A DNA stretch of 64,000 nucleotides from Cohnella silvisoli (GTDB taxonomy: Bacteria > Bacillota > Bacilli > Paenibacillales > Paenibacillaceae): assembly GCF_021190915.1 (NCBI RefSeq), contig NZ_JAIOAP010000002.1, positions 558,001 to 622,000 on the forward strand, in the 5' to 3' direction. The number at the start of each line of letters is the position of its first letter. Positions within the stretch are counted from its first letter, which is position 1. This document shows positions 43,397 to 52,692 of this stretch, one piece after another. The position numbers were made by a program, and so were the translations under genes. The notes under the pieces are model-generated. The model did not search any database. It was not told the origin of the DNA and saw only the letters and a program-made list of their open reading frames with translations.

Positions 43397-44804
43397 GAAC
43401 TTCTCTCCTATCGGCATGCGCGGCATCGGACTGGGTTTTCATCTTAACCGCCTTAACGTTGCGTTTCGGGAATAGCAGGTAAACACGGGTGCCTACGCCT
43501 GGTTTGCTCCGAATGTGGAGTGAGCCTCCGTGTTTGCGCATCACATAATAGGCATACGGAAGTCCGAGTCCGAAATTCGCTTCGTTGCCGCTTTTCGTCG
43601 TATAAAATGGCTCTAAAGCTTTGGCAGCCTTCGCCTTGTCCATCCCAGGACCGGTATCTCGTACTTCCAGCGTTAGCTCCCTTTTCCCCTCGCGCAACGT
43701 TATAAACAGATGTCCGACCCCATTCATGGCATCGACGGCGTTGGAAATCAGGTTATTCAGCGCTTCCCCCACTTGAGCCGGATCTAACGTGCACCGCCAA
43801 CCCTCGGGAATATTCAAATGAAGCTCGATGTTGTGAAGCAATGGCTCATAGGTTTTGATCGTGTCGCGGATAAGAGTATCCAATTCAACCTCTATCGGCT
43901 GTATGACAAGATCCTCCGTACGGCGGTGAACGCGGGAAATCATATCCTGAATATGATGGGAAGCGTTCTGAACGACGCGGATGTCCTCCAGCAGTTCCGG
44001 CTGATTCGTCGCATTGGCGTAAGTTTGCATTTTCTCGGTAAAAAGCCGCATTTTCCCCACATCGTTCTTGATCGCATGGTGGAGAATCGCCGTACCTGAA
44101 GTAACCGCCCGCAAGGTCGAATCCAATCTGCGCCGATCGATCAATACGCGCATGCCCAGAAATCCATAAGTGAACAGTCCAATGAAGAAAACCGCGACGC
44201 CTATGCCGACGAACCAAATGTTATAAATCCACATTCTGTGCCATCCGAGGATCGGCAGGATATAGCTCATCACCATGGCGAACAGCACCGGCGGCAGCAC
44301 GGCTAAGCAAATGAGCCAATGGGCGTGGGACAGCGAATAGTGGTGGGTTCTTCTTAAGAGCACGAGGCCAGTCCCGGCCAGAAAATAAGGAACCGCCCAC
44401 CAAACGACGACGGTATAAGTAATCGGATTGTACTCGTTATAAGGTGGAGTAAACAAAAGGCATAAGAGGATCGGAACCACCAAAACAAGCGCAGCAACAC
44501 GCTGCGCGTTTAAAGAAGCGGTTTTCGGATGGTACGCCATTGCAAACAGCAAATAAGCATAGGGAAGCCCGTAATAGGATGTCAACGACGAAGTCGCTTG
44601 CAAATGAAACAACGTCCGCTCCAAGCTGTCCCTCGGATGGTTGGCATGAAGATAAGGAATGAGGACGTCGGCGAGCGTTGCGGCCAAAGCACCCGCTCCC
44701 CCGCACAAGGCAACCGCGCTTAGCCTGCGGTTAACGGGAGAACGAGGATCGGCCAGCAATAAAATAAGCGCGACAGCCCATAACGCAATCCAAACGAAAA
44801 GCAT
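43389..44804 (-). CDS. Seven-helix membrane sensor histidine kinase
   Basis: The N-terminal ~215 residues hold seven hydrophobic helices (LFVWIALWAVALILLLA first; MWIYNIWFVGIGVAVFFIGLFTY last) with short loops and no extracellular domain, so the signal is probably in or near the membrane. A cytoplasmic part follows with His in GTAILHHAIKNDVGKMRLF and an ATPase domain (ALNNLISNAVDAM, DTGPGMD, FYTTKSGNEANFGLGL). 471 residues. AGGAG precedes ATG 44804, 15 bases after the esterase gene. Confidence 0.88.
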   Translation of the reverse strand: MLFVWIALWAVALILLLADPRSPVNRRLSAVALCGGAGALAATLADVLIPYLHANHPRDSLERTLFHLQATSSLTSYYGLPYAYLLFAMAYHPKTASLNAQRVAALVLVVPILLCLLFTPPYNEYNPITYTVVVWWAVPYFLAGTGLVLLRRTHHYSLSHAHWLICLAVLPPVLFAMVMSYILPILGWHRMWIYNIWFVGIGVAVFFIGLFTYGFLGMRVLIDRRRLDSTLRAVTSGTAILHHAIKNDVGKMRLFTEKMQTYANATNQPELLEDIRVVQNASHHIQDMISRVHRRTEDLVIQPIEVELDTLIRDTIKTYEPLLHNIELHLNIPEGWRCTLDPAQVGEALNNLISNAVDAMNGVGHLFITLREGKRELTLEVRDTGPGMDKAKAAKALEPFYTTKSGNEANFGLGLPYAYYVMRKHGGSLHIRSKPGVGTRVYLLFPKRNVKAVKMKTQSDAAHADRREVHG

Positions 44805-44819
44805 AGGGCAGCTCCTAAC

Positions 44820-45626
44820 TTAAAATTGCTGACGTTCGAGCCACAACCCGCATACGGAAGTCCAAGTTGCGACGTGCGGGTCGCCCTCAGCCAAACCAAG
44901 CCCGTGGCGTCCCGTCTCATAGACGTGCAGATCGAACGGCACCTTGTTCTTTCTGAGCGCGGAGGCGAACAGAAACGCGTTTTCCACGGGAACACCCTCA
45001 TCGTCCGCGGTATGCCAGAGGAAAGTCGGCGGCGTGTCTGGCGTGACCCGGGTTTCGCAACTCAACCGTTCGATTAACTCCGGGTCGGGACTATCGCCAA
45101 GCAGATTCAACATCGAACCTTCGTGGTAAAAGGGCGGTTTCAACGTAATAACTGGATAACAAGGAATAATGGCGTCCGGGCGGCACGACTGTCTGTCTAT
45201 GGGATCCTCGGCGTCCGGATTACCGGAATCATATTGGGTACCGATCGAAGCGGTCAAGTGTCCGCCTGCGGAGAAGCCCAGTACGCCTATTTTCGCCCCG
45301 TTAATTCCTAAGCCGCCCGCATGGTGTCTGACATAACGAACCGCTCTTTGCACATCGGTTAAGGCGCATGGATAACGGTATGGCGCAACCCGGTACCGCA
45401 ATACGAAAGCGGGAATACCGATGCTGTTCAACCACAGCGCAATCGGTTCTCCTTCATGATCGGCGCGCATGCCGTAACCGCCGCCCGGACATACGATGAC
45501 GGCTCCTCTGCCTTGTTCGCCAACCGGAAACGCCATAATCGCAGGAATATCTTCGTCCGTGGTGCCTTGCGCCCAAGGAGCACCCTCCGGCCAAAGCTCG
45601 ATCCACTCTCTATTACTGTTAGTCAA
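44820..45626 (-). CDS. Alpha/beta-hydrolase, acetyl-esterase type
   Basis: 268 residues of the BD-FAE/Aes esterase group. The oxyanion region VIVCPGGGYGMRADHEGEP is followed by the nucleophile elbow GFSAGGHL, the Asp in HTADDEGVPV and the His in GRHGLGLAEG. No signal peptide. Such enzymes remove acetyl groups from xylo- or pecto-oligosaccharides. First gene of the esterase-kinase-regulator operon on the minus strand. Confidence 0.88.
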   Translation of the reverse strand: MTNSNREWIELWPEGAPWAQGTTDEDIPAIMAFPVGEQGRGAVIVCPGGGYGMRADHEGEPIALWLNSIGIPAFVLRYRVAPYRYPCALTDVQRAVRYVRHHAGGLGINGAKIGVLGFSAGGHLTASIGTQYDSGNPDAEDPIDRQSCRPDAIIPCYPVITLKPPFYHEGSMLNLLGDSPDPELIERLSCETRVTPDTPPTFLWHTADDEGVPVENAFLFASALRKNKVPFDLHVYETGRHGLGLAEGDPHVATWTSVCGLWLERQQF

Positions 45627-45867
45627 TTGATATCCCTCGCTATCTAGTTGATACGAACTTTACTCTATATTACATTGTAATTGCTTACATAGAAATCGAC
45701 AATGATTTCGTGGCAAGCTTGGATTGCCGCGATACGTACGGGGCGTCGCTCGCCTTCGACGAACGGTGTATCGCGCCTGCGACGATATCCCCTTTGTTCA
45801 GGATACGGTGGTGCGGGTTGGGCGTGAGCTCCCGCCGATTTAAAGCGGATTTTCCGCTTTATTTTCA

Positions 45868-46232
45868 CACGTCGGCCCCTGCTAAACAGGAATTGATCGA
45901 CTTTTTAGAACAACTCCCCTCCATTGACCCCTGCTGTGGAGGAATTAATCGAATTATTAGTGTAACTCCCTCCACCGCCCCTTGCTGAACAGGAGTTGAT
46001 CGACTTTTTAGAGTAACTCCCTCCTCCGACCCCTGTCGCACAAAAATTGATCGACTATTTAGAGTAACTCCCTCCACCGACCCTTGCTGAACAGGAGTTG
46101 ATCGACTTTTTAGAGTAACTCCCTCCTCCGACCCCTGTCGCACAGGAATTAATCGAATTATTAGAGTAACTCTCCTCCGTGGACCCCTGCTATAAAGGAA
46201 TTAATCGAATTTTTCGTTTAACTCTTCACCCG
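45868..46232. repeat. Tandem repeat array, about 51-bp unit, seven copies
   Basis: ATCGA recurs at 45896, 45948, 45999, 46050, 46101, 46152 and 46204, spacing 51-52. A unit reads GGAGTTGATCGACTTTTTAG, AGTAACTCCCTCCTCCGACC, CCTGTCGCACA. Its first half matches the array at 6655-6832 (GAGTT--TCGA-TTTTTAG---AA-TC), so the two are one family at different loci. Open frames through it give a 17-residue peptide repeat, judged non-coding. The flanks 45627-45867 and 46233-46309 hold no gene. Confidence 0.85.
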
Positions 46233-46309
46233 CCCGCCCAATGAGTAAAATAAAACGCCGTCGGCTCAGGAAGAAGGAGCGAACGGCGTAGCTTCAGGAG
46301 GTAAACAAC

Positions 46310-46894
46310 TTATTTATTCTTAAACGCCTCGTTGTAACAACGCCGGCATACCGGCTTGTAGTCTTCGCTCCCGCCGACTTGGATTTGTTCGCCTTCGTTA
46401 ACGGGGATGTCGTCTTTGAATCGAATGACCATGGTGGCTTTGCGATCGCAATACCAACAAATCGTTTTGATTTCTTCGATTTTATCCGCGTAGATGAGCA
46501 AGTTGTAACTGCCTTCGAACAGCTCGTTCTGAAAATCGTTTTTCAGGCCGAATGCCATCACCGGAACGTTCAACTCATCGACGACTCGGGTCAATTCCAC
46601 GATATGGTGCTTTTTCAACCATTGCGCTTCATCCACGAGAACGCAGAAAAACCGGCCGGATTCCGCAAGCTGCGTTTTCACCGAATCGTACAAATTCGTA
46701 TTGTCATCAACGGCAATCGCCGGACGCGTAAAGCCCGCTCTCGAGCCGACCTGGTCCGAACCGTTTCTCGTATCGATCGCGGGAGTAAATATCAGAACGG
46801 GTTTCCCCTGTTCCTCGTAATTATGGGCCACCTTAATGATTTCAAAAGATTTACCGCTGTTCATCGTGCCGTATTTAAAGTACAACTGCGCCAA
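46310..46894 (-). CDS. tdk: Thymidine kinase
   Basis: Type II thymidine kinase of salvage: P-loop [11 protein letters not shown] at the N-terminus, DEAQWL as Walker B, the lasso and zinc-binding cysteines CWYC (from ~145) and CRRC near the C-terminus. 194 residues is typical. Transcribed alone; the short spacer before it contains its promoter. Converts thymidine to dTMP with ATP. Confidence 0.93.
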   Translation of the reverse strand: MAQLYFKYGTMNSGKSFEIIKVAHNYEEQGKPVLIFTPAIDTRNGSDQVGSRAGFTRPAIAVDDNTNLYDSVKTQLAESGRFFCVLVDEAQWLKKHHIVELTRVVDELNVPVMAFGLKNDFQNELFEGSYNLLIYADKIEEIKTICWYCDRKATMVIRFKDDIPVNEGEQIQVGGSEDYKPVCRRCYNEAFKNK

Positions 46895-46981
46895 TGTATT
46901 CCCTCCATGCCAATGGTGTTAGCAACCATTATACATGACATCAATCCATTGCAATAGTCGACAATTGTAGAATTCTCTCGC

Positions 46982-48019
46982 CTATTCGCTCAACTCGGCG
47001 ATTTTGATTTTTCTGCCCGTTCGGGAACTTTCGATCGCACCGAGAACCATCGCCATGCTATGAATGTTGTCCCTGCAATCGGTCTCGGCTCTCCTGCCCT
47101 CCTTCAAGGCAGCGAACATTTCGTCCAAACAGCTTTCGTGGAAAGGCTGAGCTTGCTCCTGAACATCGGCTTCTTGCCGTACATATTCGCGCGTGAAGCT
47201 GTCCTCCTGATTATCCGGCGCGACCGATTCGGCATAAGGATTTCCGATGCCATCCCAGATCGCCGTACCTTTCTCTCCCGTAATCCGCCACGAAGCTTCC
47301 CAAGAGGTCGGCGCCCCTTCCGCGCACCAAGATCCGCGATAACAGAATACGGAACCATCCGACATTTCGAAAATACATATGGCGGCAGCTTGTCCGGCAT
47401 ACCACGAACCGACCGGATTGAATTCTTGGCAGTAGACGGACACCGGGTCCGCTCCGAGAATAAGACGGGCTTGATCGAAGGTATGGATCGCCATGTCCAG
47501 CAACAGAGGGCTGTCCATCGCATCGCGGAAACCTCCAAAATGCGGGCCAAGGAAGAAGTCCGCGCCTGCATAACCCGGCTGGCCGATTAGACCTGAAGCG
47601 ATGAGCTCGCGCAGGGCGCGGATTCGGGTGTCGTAGCGACGGTTTTGCATGACCGTGTGCGTGCGACCCGTCCGATCCGATACGCGAATGATTTCCTGGC
47701 ATTCCGCCAGTGTCTCGGCTAACGGCTTCTCGGCGAACACGTCGCATCCGAGGGACATCGCTGTCGTGCTAATGGTGAAATGGCTAGCCGGGATCGTGAT
47801 ATCGAATACGAGATTCGCACCGGTCTCTTCTATAGCTTGCTTGATGTCGGTATACGTCCCGCAGGAAATGCCATGCCGATCCGCCATCGCTTGGGCGAAT
47901 TCCTGCTTAATATCGACGAGCGCGACGATTTCCGCGTCCGTTCGGCCGAGCGCGTATTTCACCCAAGTGTTGGCCATGCCTCCGCAGCCTGCAACCGCGA
48001 TCTTATAACGTTGAGTCAT
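46982..48019 (-). CDS. Gfo/Idh/MocA-family oxidoreductase
   Basis: Rossmann start YKIAVAGCGGMANTWVKYAL and catalytic-lysine motif CDVFAEKPLAETLAECQ near residue 95; C-terminal domain with the substrate region DMAIHTFDQARLILG. ATG 48019 has GGAGGAG upstream and is chosen over an in-frame ATG at 48139 lying in the preceding gene. 345 residues. It follows the GH36 enzyme by 40 bases and probably oxidises the released sugar or a derivative. Confidence 0.88.
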   Translation of the reverse strand: MTQRYKIAVAGCGGMANTWVKYALGRTDAEIVALVDIKQEFAQAMADRHGISCGTYTDIKQAIEETGANLVFDITIPASHFTISTTAMSLGCDVFAEKPLAETLAECQEIIRVSDRTGRTHTVMQNRRYDTRIRALRELIASGLIGQPGYAGADFFLGPHFGGFRDAMDSPLLLDMAIHTFDQARLILGADPVSVYCQEFNPVGSWYAGQAAAICIFEMSDGSVFCYRGSWCAEGAPTSWEASWRITGEKGTAIWDGIGNPYAESVAPDNQEDSFTREYVRQEADVQEQAQPFHESCLDEMFAALKEGRRAETDCRDNIHSMAMVLGAIESSRTGRKIKIAELSE

Positions 48020-48059
48020 CGAAACGATTCTCCTCCTTCTATATAACGCGCTGAAAAGC

Positions 48060-49670
48060 TTAAAGCCACCAATGATTATCCTCGCTAGACTCGTTACCGG
48101 CAACGCTATCGTTCCAAACAAACACCTTCTTTTCCCCATTTAGCAGCCAATGTTTCGGACAAGTCGTCGCCAGCCAATCCAGCGGCTCTCCCGGCGGCAG
48201 CGGCTGGGACGCGATCAGGTAAGCACGACGCAATTCCGCTTTCTGCTCTTTGGTCACGACTGCGGGATCCGCCGATACGAACAGCGGAGTTCCGCTTCCT
48301 GCAAGCAGTTCCAGCCACTTGCTATTCAAGCTCCAGGGTACGGTTTCCGTTATCCCGATGCAATCCGCGTCATGGCTGTAGAAGGTGCCGTGCTGCGGCA
48401 TTCTAAACGCCATCGTATTAATGCCCATATATCGCGTTCTTTCCCAAGACTTGCCGCTCGTGTCATCGCCCGTGCGCTGAATTTCGAAACATCCCGCCGC
48501 CAGATGGCTAACCGTATTGCAGCCGATGACCAGACTTTGTCCCGATGCTTTAGCAATTGCCTTATATAACCCTAGCACGATTTCCGCTGAAGTTCTCGAA
48601 CGATCGCCGAAGGGCCGGCTTATCGCGTTTACGTTCCCTTTCATCTCAAATCCCCATTGACCGAATAGATCGAACGTGGTGAAATCGTGTTTGATCAGTT
48701 CGTATCCCCAGCCAGCCATGCGGGAAATAAACGCCGAAATATAATCCAACACTTCCGGCAAACTCGGATCGAGCACGGCACCGTTTTCCGAATTCCGATA
48801 ACGAACCCAATGCTCGGGTACCCGTTCGGATACAAGTAAAGGCCTGCACCAAATACCGGGACGCACGCCAATTTCGCGCATTTCGCTTGCCAGCCGCCGC
48901 ATATCCGGAAACAAGAAGTTTCCTTCCCAAGGCCCACCGTTGCAGGCGCCTCTGCCGCTTGTCATTTGCCATCCGTCGTCGATAATCATGAACGGTCTGC
49001 TGCCGCTGGCCGGAGCCAAAGAAGCGATAAACCGGGAATCGTTCAAAATAATAGAATGAGAGCTGTTGCCATAGGCGTAATACCAATTGTTCCCCCCGTA
49101 CACAGGCTCGGAAGGCAATACCGGATTATCGCACATGATGCTGCATAACCTCTGGGCGGCCTTAAAGGAAGTTTCTCCCGACTCTCCTTCCATCATAACG
49201 ACTGTAGCCGCATGAAGCACGCGCCCATTCAGAATAACGCCGGCATTGCCGCACCGAATGTCCAGCGTCAGCGTTACGCCTTCATAGTCCATTTGCCAAT
49301 AACAGAAGGAACTGGCTCCTGTTTTCACCCCATAACCGCAGGTCGTTTCCCCATCGTTCGTCAAGAAATACCAGGGCATTACTCTCTCCGGCACGATACC
49401 TCGCCATTCCAAATCGCCGTACGCCCGCTCCCAATGATCCCCTAATAGCCGTAACGCGCCTTCGATATGTATTTTCCAATTAATTTTGACGGTCATCAGC
49501 GGAATTTGCCCTGCTTCAACTCCAATCGTCAGCCGATCCGATTGCGGAACTGCCTGGATCTGGACACCCTCCTTATTCCACACGCCGAAACCAATGTTGT
49601 CTAATGCCGACCATCTAGTTTCAGTCCGAACAACGATACTGTCCGGCTCTCTGAGAAGTTCAATAGCCAT
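48060..49670 (-). CDS. Alpha-galactosidase-like enzyme, clan GH-D (GH36-like)
   Basis: The catalytic (beta/alpha)8 barrel has PFMIIDDGWQ, the nucleophile Asp329 in GYELIKHDFTTFD and the probable acid/base Asp402 or 403 in RTGDDTSGKSWERT. The N-terminal ~180 residues form a beta-sandwich as in GH36. 536 residues is short for GH36, near the compact or GH27-related forms. GAGGGG precedes ATG 49670 by eight bases; the ATG at 49679 abuts it. No signal peptide, so it is cytoplasmic. Operon with the oxidoreductase downstream; an AraC regulator is divergent. Confidence 0.82.
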   Translation of the reverse strand: MAIELLREPDSIVVRTETRWSALDNIGFGVWNKEGVQIQAVPQSDRLTIGVEAGQIPLMTVKINWKIHIEGALRLLGDHWERAYGDLEWRGIVPERVMPWYFLTNDGETTCGYGVKTGASSFCYWQMDYEGVTLTLDIRCGNAGVILNGRVLHAATVVMMEGESGETSFKAAQRLCSIMCDNPVLPSEPVYGGNNWYYAYGNSSHSIILNDSRFIASLAPASGSRPFMIIDDGWQMTSGRGACNGGPWEGNFLFPDMRRLASEMREIGVRPGIWCRPLLVSERVPEHWVRYRNSENGAVLDPSLPEVLDYISAFISRMAGWGYELIKHDFTTFDLFGQWGFEMKGNVNAISRPFGDRSRTSAEIVLGLYKAIAKASGQSLVIGCNTVSHLAAGCFEIQRTGDDTSGKSWERTRYMGINTMAFRMPQHGTFYSHDADCIGITETVPWSLNSKWLELLAGSGTPLFVSADPAVVTKEQKAELRRAYLIASQPLPPGEPLDWLATTCPKHWLLNGEKKVFVWNDSVAGNESSEDNHWWL

Positions 49671-49823
49671 TCGTCTCATCCCCTCTCATTTATTGTTGCA
49701 AGTGGTATCGGTTAAAGCCAATAATGTGAGTATACGGCTCGCGGTTGAATTCTCATATAACCAAACAAGCCGAGTATTTCGACTTAAGTTAACCAAATGA
49801 GACATTTGTCAGGAGACCCTGTC

Positions 49824-50732
49824 ATGGCCATTCAAGCACATAAGAAATTTGAACCTCTATATTCTTCATATCCGAACTTTAGAAACGAGACTTATCTCTA
49901 TGGAGCCCATACGGCTGAAGTTGGCCAAGGATGGACTTGCTCCCGTCATCTTCATCATATGATGTTCGAAATAAACCTTGTGCTGGAAGGGTGCCAGACT
50001 TGTTTCATCAACGACGAGAAAATCGAGCAACAGCCCGGGGATCTAATCATCATTCCTCCGATGGTTCTGCATGAATTCAAGCAGGCTCACCCATATAACC
50101 TTCGTTATTTTGTTTTCCATGTTCAAATTTCGGATTCCGCATTGCTGCAACTCATCACCCGCTCCCAAACCAATTACTATCCGTCCGCTCATCCGTTAAA
50201 CGTGCAGCTCCGGCCTCTCATAGACAAACTAATGGCCGCACTTGCGAGCAACGCTTCGAAAACGGCCGTATTTTCCGATTTATTCGGGGTACTAACGGCA
50301 CTCGAGCAACATTATAGCGCACAATCCTCGTTATCCCTATCGCATACCGCCGACGCGCTTTCCTATCGAATCGCCAGGGAAATTGAAAGCCTTGTGCTCT
50401 CGTCGGACGAATCGGAACGGCCTCCGTTGTCGAATTGGCTTGAAGCCCTTTCTTATCGAATAGGCATAAGCCGGCGTCATTGCGCAAGAGTGTTCCAACA
50501 AACTTATCAATTGTCTCCGCGCGATTATTTGGCCATTTTAAGGCGGCAAGAGGCGATGCATGCCCTCCTCAACTGCAACGATTCGCTGGAGCATATCGCG
50601 CACCGCATCGGATTCGAGAACGTGCAAAGTTTTATCCGCCAATTCACGAAATGGACGGGGATGACTCCCGGCGTTTTCCGCAGAAACCATCGGAACGATT
50701 TTATTTACTTAACTCCTTTGGAGGAAAAATAA
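49824..50732 (+). CDS. AraC-family regulator with cupin sensor
   Basis: Cupin sensor (HLHHMMFEINLVLEGCQTCFINDEKIEQQPGDLIIIPPMVLHEF) and a C-terminal AraC pair of helix-turn-helix units (RIGISRRHCARVFQQTYQLSPRDYLAILR and SLEHIAHRIGFENVQSFIRQFTKWTGMTPGVFR). ATG 49824 follows AGGAG; an upstream in-frame ATG at 49797 lacks one. 302 residues. Divergent from the GH36-like operon, which it probably controls. Confidence 0.88.
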   Translation: MAIQAHKKFEPLYSSYPNFRNETYLYGAHTAEVGQGWTCSRHLHHMMFEINLVLEGCQTCFINDEKIEQQPGDLIIIPPMVLHEFKQAHPYNLRYFVFHVQISDSALLQLITRSQTNYYPSAHPLNVQLRPLIDKLMAALASNASKTAVFSDLFGVLTALEQHYSAQSSLSLSHTADALSYRIAREIESLVLSSDESERPPLSNWLEALSYRIGISRRHCARVFQQTYQLSPRDYLAILRRQEAMHALLNCNDSLEHIAHRIGFENVQSFIRQFTKWTGMTPGVFRRNHRNDFIYLTPLEEK

Positions 50733-50792
50733 AGAAGCTGCACCTGCGAATCGCAAGGCAGCCTCCTAATCAGAACAAACTTTATGTTTTCG

Positions 50793-51416
50793 TTAACCCT
50801 GCATCCCTTTTTTCACCCAACCGGCTACCGTCGCGGTTCGTTTGCCTTGATGAATGACCGCGGCTTGAACATCTTCGATCAGCTTGCCGGATTGATCCAC
50901 GGTAACGCTAGTTCCGTATGGATTGCCACCGGCCGGGTAAGCAACGGGATCTGTATACCCCGGAGCCGCGATAATTCCGCCCCAGTGATAGATGGACGTA
51001 TAGAGCGACAATATCGTCGCTTCCTGTCCGCCATGCGGGTTGCCTGCGCTCGCCATAGCGCTGACCACTTTGTTCGTGAGCTTGCCTTGGAACCATAGTC
51101 CGCCTAAAGTATCGAAAAACTGCTTCATTTGCGCTGCCATGTTGCCGAAGCGAGTCGGCGTGGAGAAAATGTAGGCGTCAGCCCACTCCAAATCTTCCGG
51201 CTTAACCGTTGGTACGTCTTTCGTAGCTTCAACATGCGCTTTCCATCCGGGGTTAGAAGCAATCGCGGCTTCAGGAGCAAGCTCGGGTACCTTTAAGATC
51301 TTGACTTCGGCTCCCGCTTGCTTAGCGCCTTCCGCAGCCCACTGCGCCAACTGATAGTTGGTGCCGGTAGAGCTATAGTAAATGACTGCAAGTTTGACAT
51401 CTGACAGGGGAACCAT
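50793..51416 (-). CDS. wrbA: WrbA-type NAD(P)H:quinone oxidoreductase
   Basis: A flavodoxin-fold FMN protein reducing quinones by two electrons. FMN-binding motifs are YYSSTGTNYQLA near the N-terminus, TPTRFGNMAAQMKQFFDTLGGLW, and SAGNPHGGQEAT. About 205 residues. The ATG at 51416 directly abuts AAGGAG, too close for use; the CTG at 51407, nine bases on, gives LSDVKLAVIYYS, matching the usual MSxVKLAVIYYS N-terminus, so a CTG start is likely. Confidence 0.88.
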   Translation of the reverse strand: MVPLSDVKLAVIYYSSTGTNYQLAQWAAEGAKQAGAEVKILKVPELAPEAAIASNPGWKAHVEATKDVPTVKPEDLEWADAYIFSTPTRFGNMAAQMKQFFDTLGGLWFQGKLTNKVVSAMASAGNPHGGQEATILSLYTSIYHWGGIIAAPGYTDPVAYPAGGNPYGTSVTVDQSGKLIEDVQAAVIHQGKRTATVAGWVKKGMQG

Positions 51417-51479
51417 CTCCTTGTTTTGTATTCCCCCTAAGAATGCCCTTCTTGATCCAGAAACTATGCACAGCGGATG

Positions 51480-51827
51480 TTACTTGAAATCCTTCCAGGT
51501 AAAGTCCACGGACAACACGCCAACAGGATCGTTGTCGGCCATCCAATTTCCCGCAGCAGCAGCCTCGGGTTTACGAAAACAGACCAGATTGGCATGGAGC
51601 CCAAAAGCACGGCAAACTGCCGGCCTAGCCGAATGTACCCCGCATTTATCATTGTCTAGATCATAGAAAATACAAGTCCCGAAATACCGGTGCTGGTTTT
51701 CCAGCCCATTCCGCTGTTGAAACGGCATCGCTTTTATTTTCTTCTTTAAGCCTTTGAGCTCCTGCTCCGTTACCGGTACCGGACCGCAGCAAAGCCCTTT
51801 GCATCCTTGGCATGGAAGGCTATTCAT
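51480..51827 (-). CDS. YkgJ-like cysteine-cluster protein
   Basis: 115 residues with cysteine clusters CQGCKGLCC near the N-terminus, then C in GTCIFYD, KCGVHSARPAVCRAFG. This is the CxxCxxxCC Zn/Fe-chelating family, of unknown biochemical role. GGGGG precedes ATG 51827. It is next to wrbA on the same strand, 60 bases apart. Confidence 0.82.
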   Translation of the reverse strand: MNSLPCQGCKGLCCGPVPVTEQELKGLKKKIKAMPFQQRNGLENQHRYFGTCIFYDLDNDKCGVHSARPAVCRAFGLHANLVCFRKPEAAAAGNWMADNDPVGVLSVDFTWKDFK

Positions 51828-51965
51828 CGCAAACCCCCTTGAGGTGACTACCCTATCCGTTCATTCGAAATTACATTGACAAATTCATAAAAATGTGGTA
51901 TAATTTTAATCTAAATTTATTTTCCAAAAATTAGTTTACCATATTAATACAAGCCATACAATAAC

Positions 51966-52006
51966 AAAAATGCAAGCAGCTTCTATAAAGAAGCCGCCTG
52001 CATTTT
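51966..52006 (-). terminator. Terminator after the YedK-like gene
   Basis: AAAAATGCA-GC-GCTTCT (51966-51984) pairs with AGAAGC-GC-TGCATTTTT (51989-52006), T-run on both strands. Confidence 0.85.
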
Positions 52007-52020
52007 TCATTTTCCGACGA

Positions 52021-52686
52021 TTATATTTTCACTAACGACAACGCAGGATTAAGCTCCGCGATGCAATCCGGCGTTTCAAGCGCGACGCTTTCGATCAACG
52101 GAGTGACGGGATAGATTCGGAACTCGGATTCCGGCAGCGATTGAAGGAGCGCATAAAGGACGTCCGTCCGCGTTTCCTTCGGGTCAAGCCATACATCGAT
52201 TGAAGCTTCGTCGAGGATCAGGGGCAGCCGATGTTCCGTTTCAAAGGCCGAACCCCTCGTAATCAATGTGCACATCGGAAACTCGTTCTTCTCGGAGTCT
52301 AACCATAAGTCGTAGATGCCGGGCATGGCGAAGGTGGATTTTCTCCTATGCACGGCTCGCCAAGCGCTTCTGCTCTTCCCTTCCTGCCTCCAAATATAAA
52401 ATCCGCTGCAAGGAACGATACATCTTTTTTTCGTCAGCATGGAACGCAAATAGGTTTTATCTCCCAAAGTGTCCAAGCTTGCGTTAACGGAGCTTTTCCC
52501 CCAATACGGCATCAACCCCCAACGTTGTTGATTCAAGCAACGCTCTTCGCCGATTTGCTGAATGATGGGGATTTGCTGGGTGGGCGCAATGTTGTAACGT
52601 CTCAAGTAGGGAACATGAACCCGATCGATACGGAAATCTTCCGTTAATTCCGATAACTCTGCCGTGAGCGAATAGCGATTGCACAT
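52021..52686 (-). CDS. YedK/HMCES-like SOS-associated protein with altered active site
   Basis: This family crosslinks to abasic sites in single-stranded DNA through Cys2. The start is set at ATG 52686 so that the protein begins MCNRYSL, leaving Cys2 at the N-terminus after Met removal. Also kept are the Asn in VNASLDT and the His in TEHRLPLIL. The glutamate normally in GFYEW is replaced: the segment reads PCSGFYIWRQ, with an ATT codon. 221 residues. Crosslink formation may persist but catalysis and reversal are probably altered. No second yedK is in the window. Confidence 0.82.
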   Translation of the reverse strand: MCNRYSLTAELSELTEDFRIDRVHVPYLRRYNIAPTQQIPIIQQIGEERCLNQQRWGLMPYWGKSSVNASLDTLGDKTYLRSMLTKKRCIVPCSGFYIWRQEGKSRSAWRAVHRRKSTFAMPGIYDLWLDSEKNEFPMCTLITRGSAFETEHRLPLILDEASIDVWLDPKETRTDVLYALLQSLPESEFRIYPVTPLIESVALETPDCIAELNPALSLVKI

Positions 52687-52692
52687 GAACAT

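Noticed and set aside
45868..46232. CRISPR array
   Set aside because: The whole 51-base unit repeats with only scattered changes; there are no unique spacers of constant size and no cas genes in the window.
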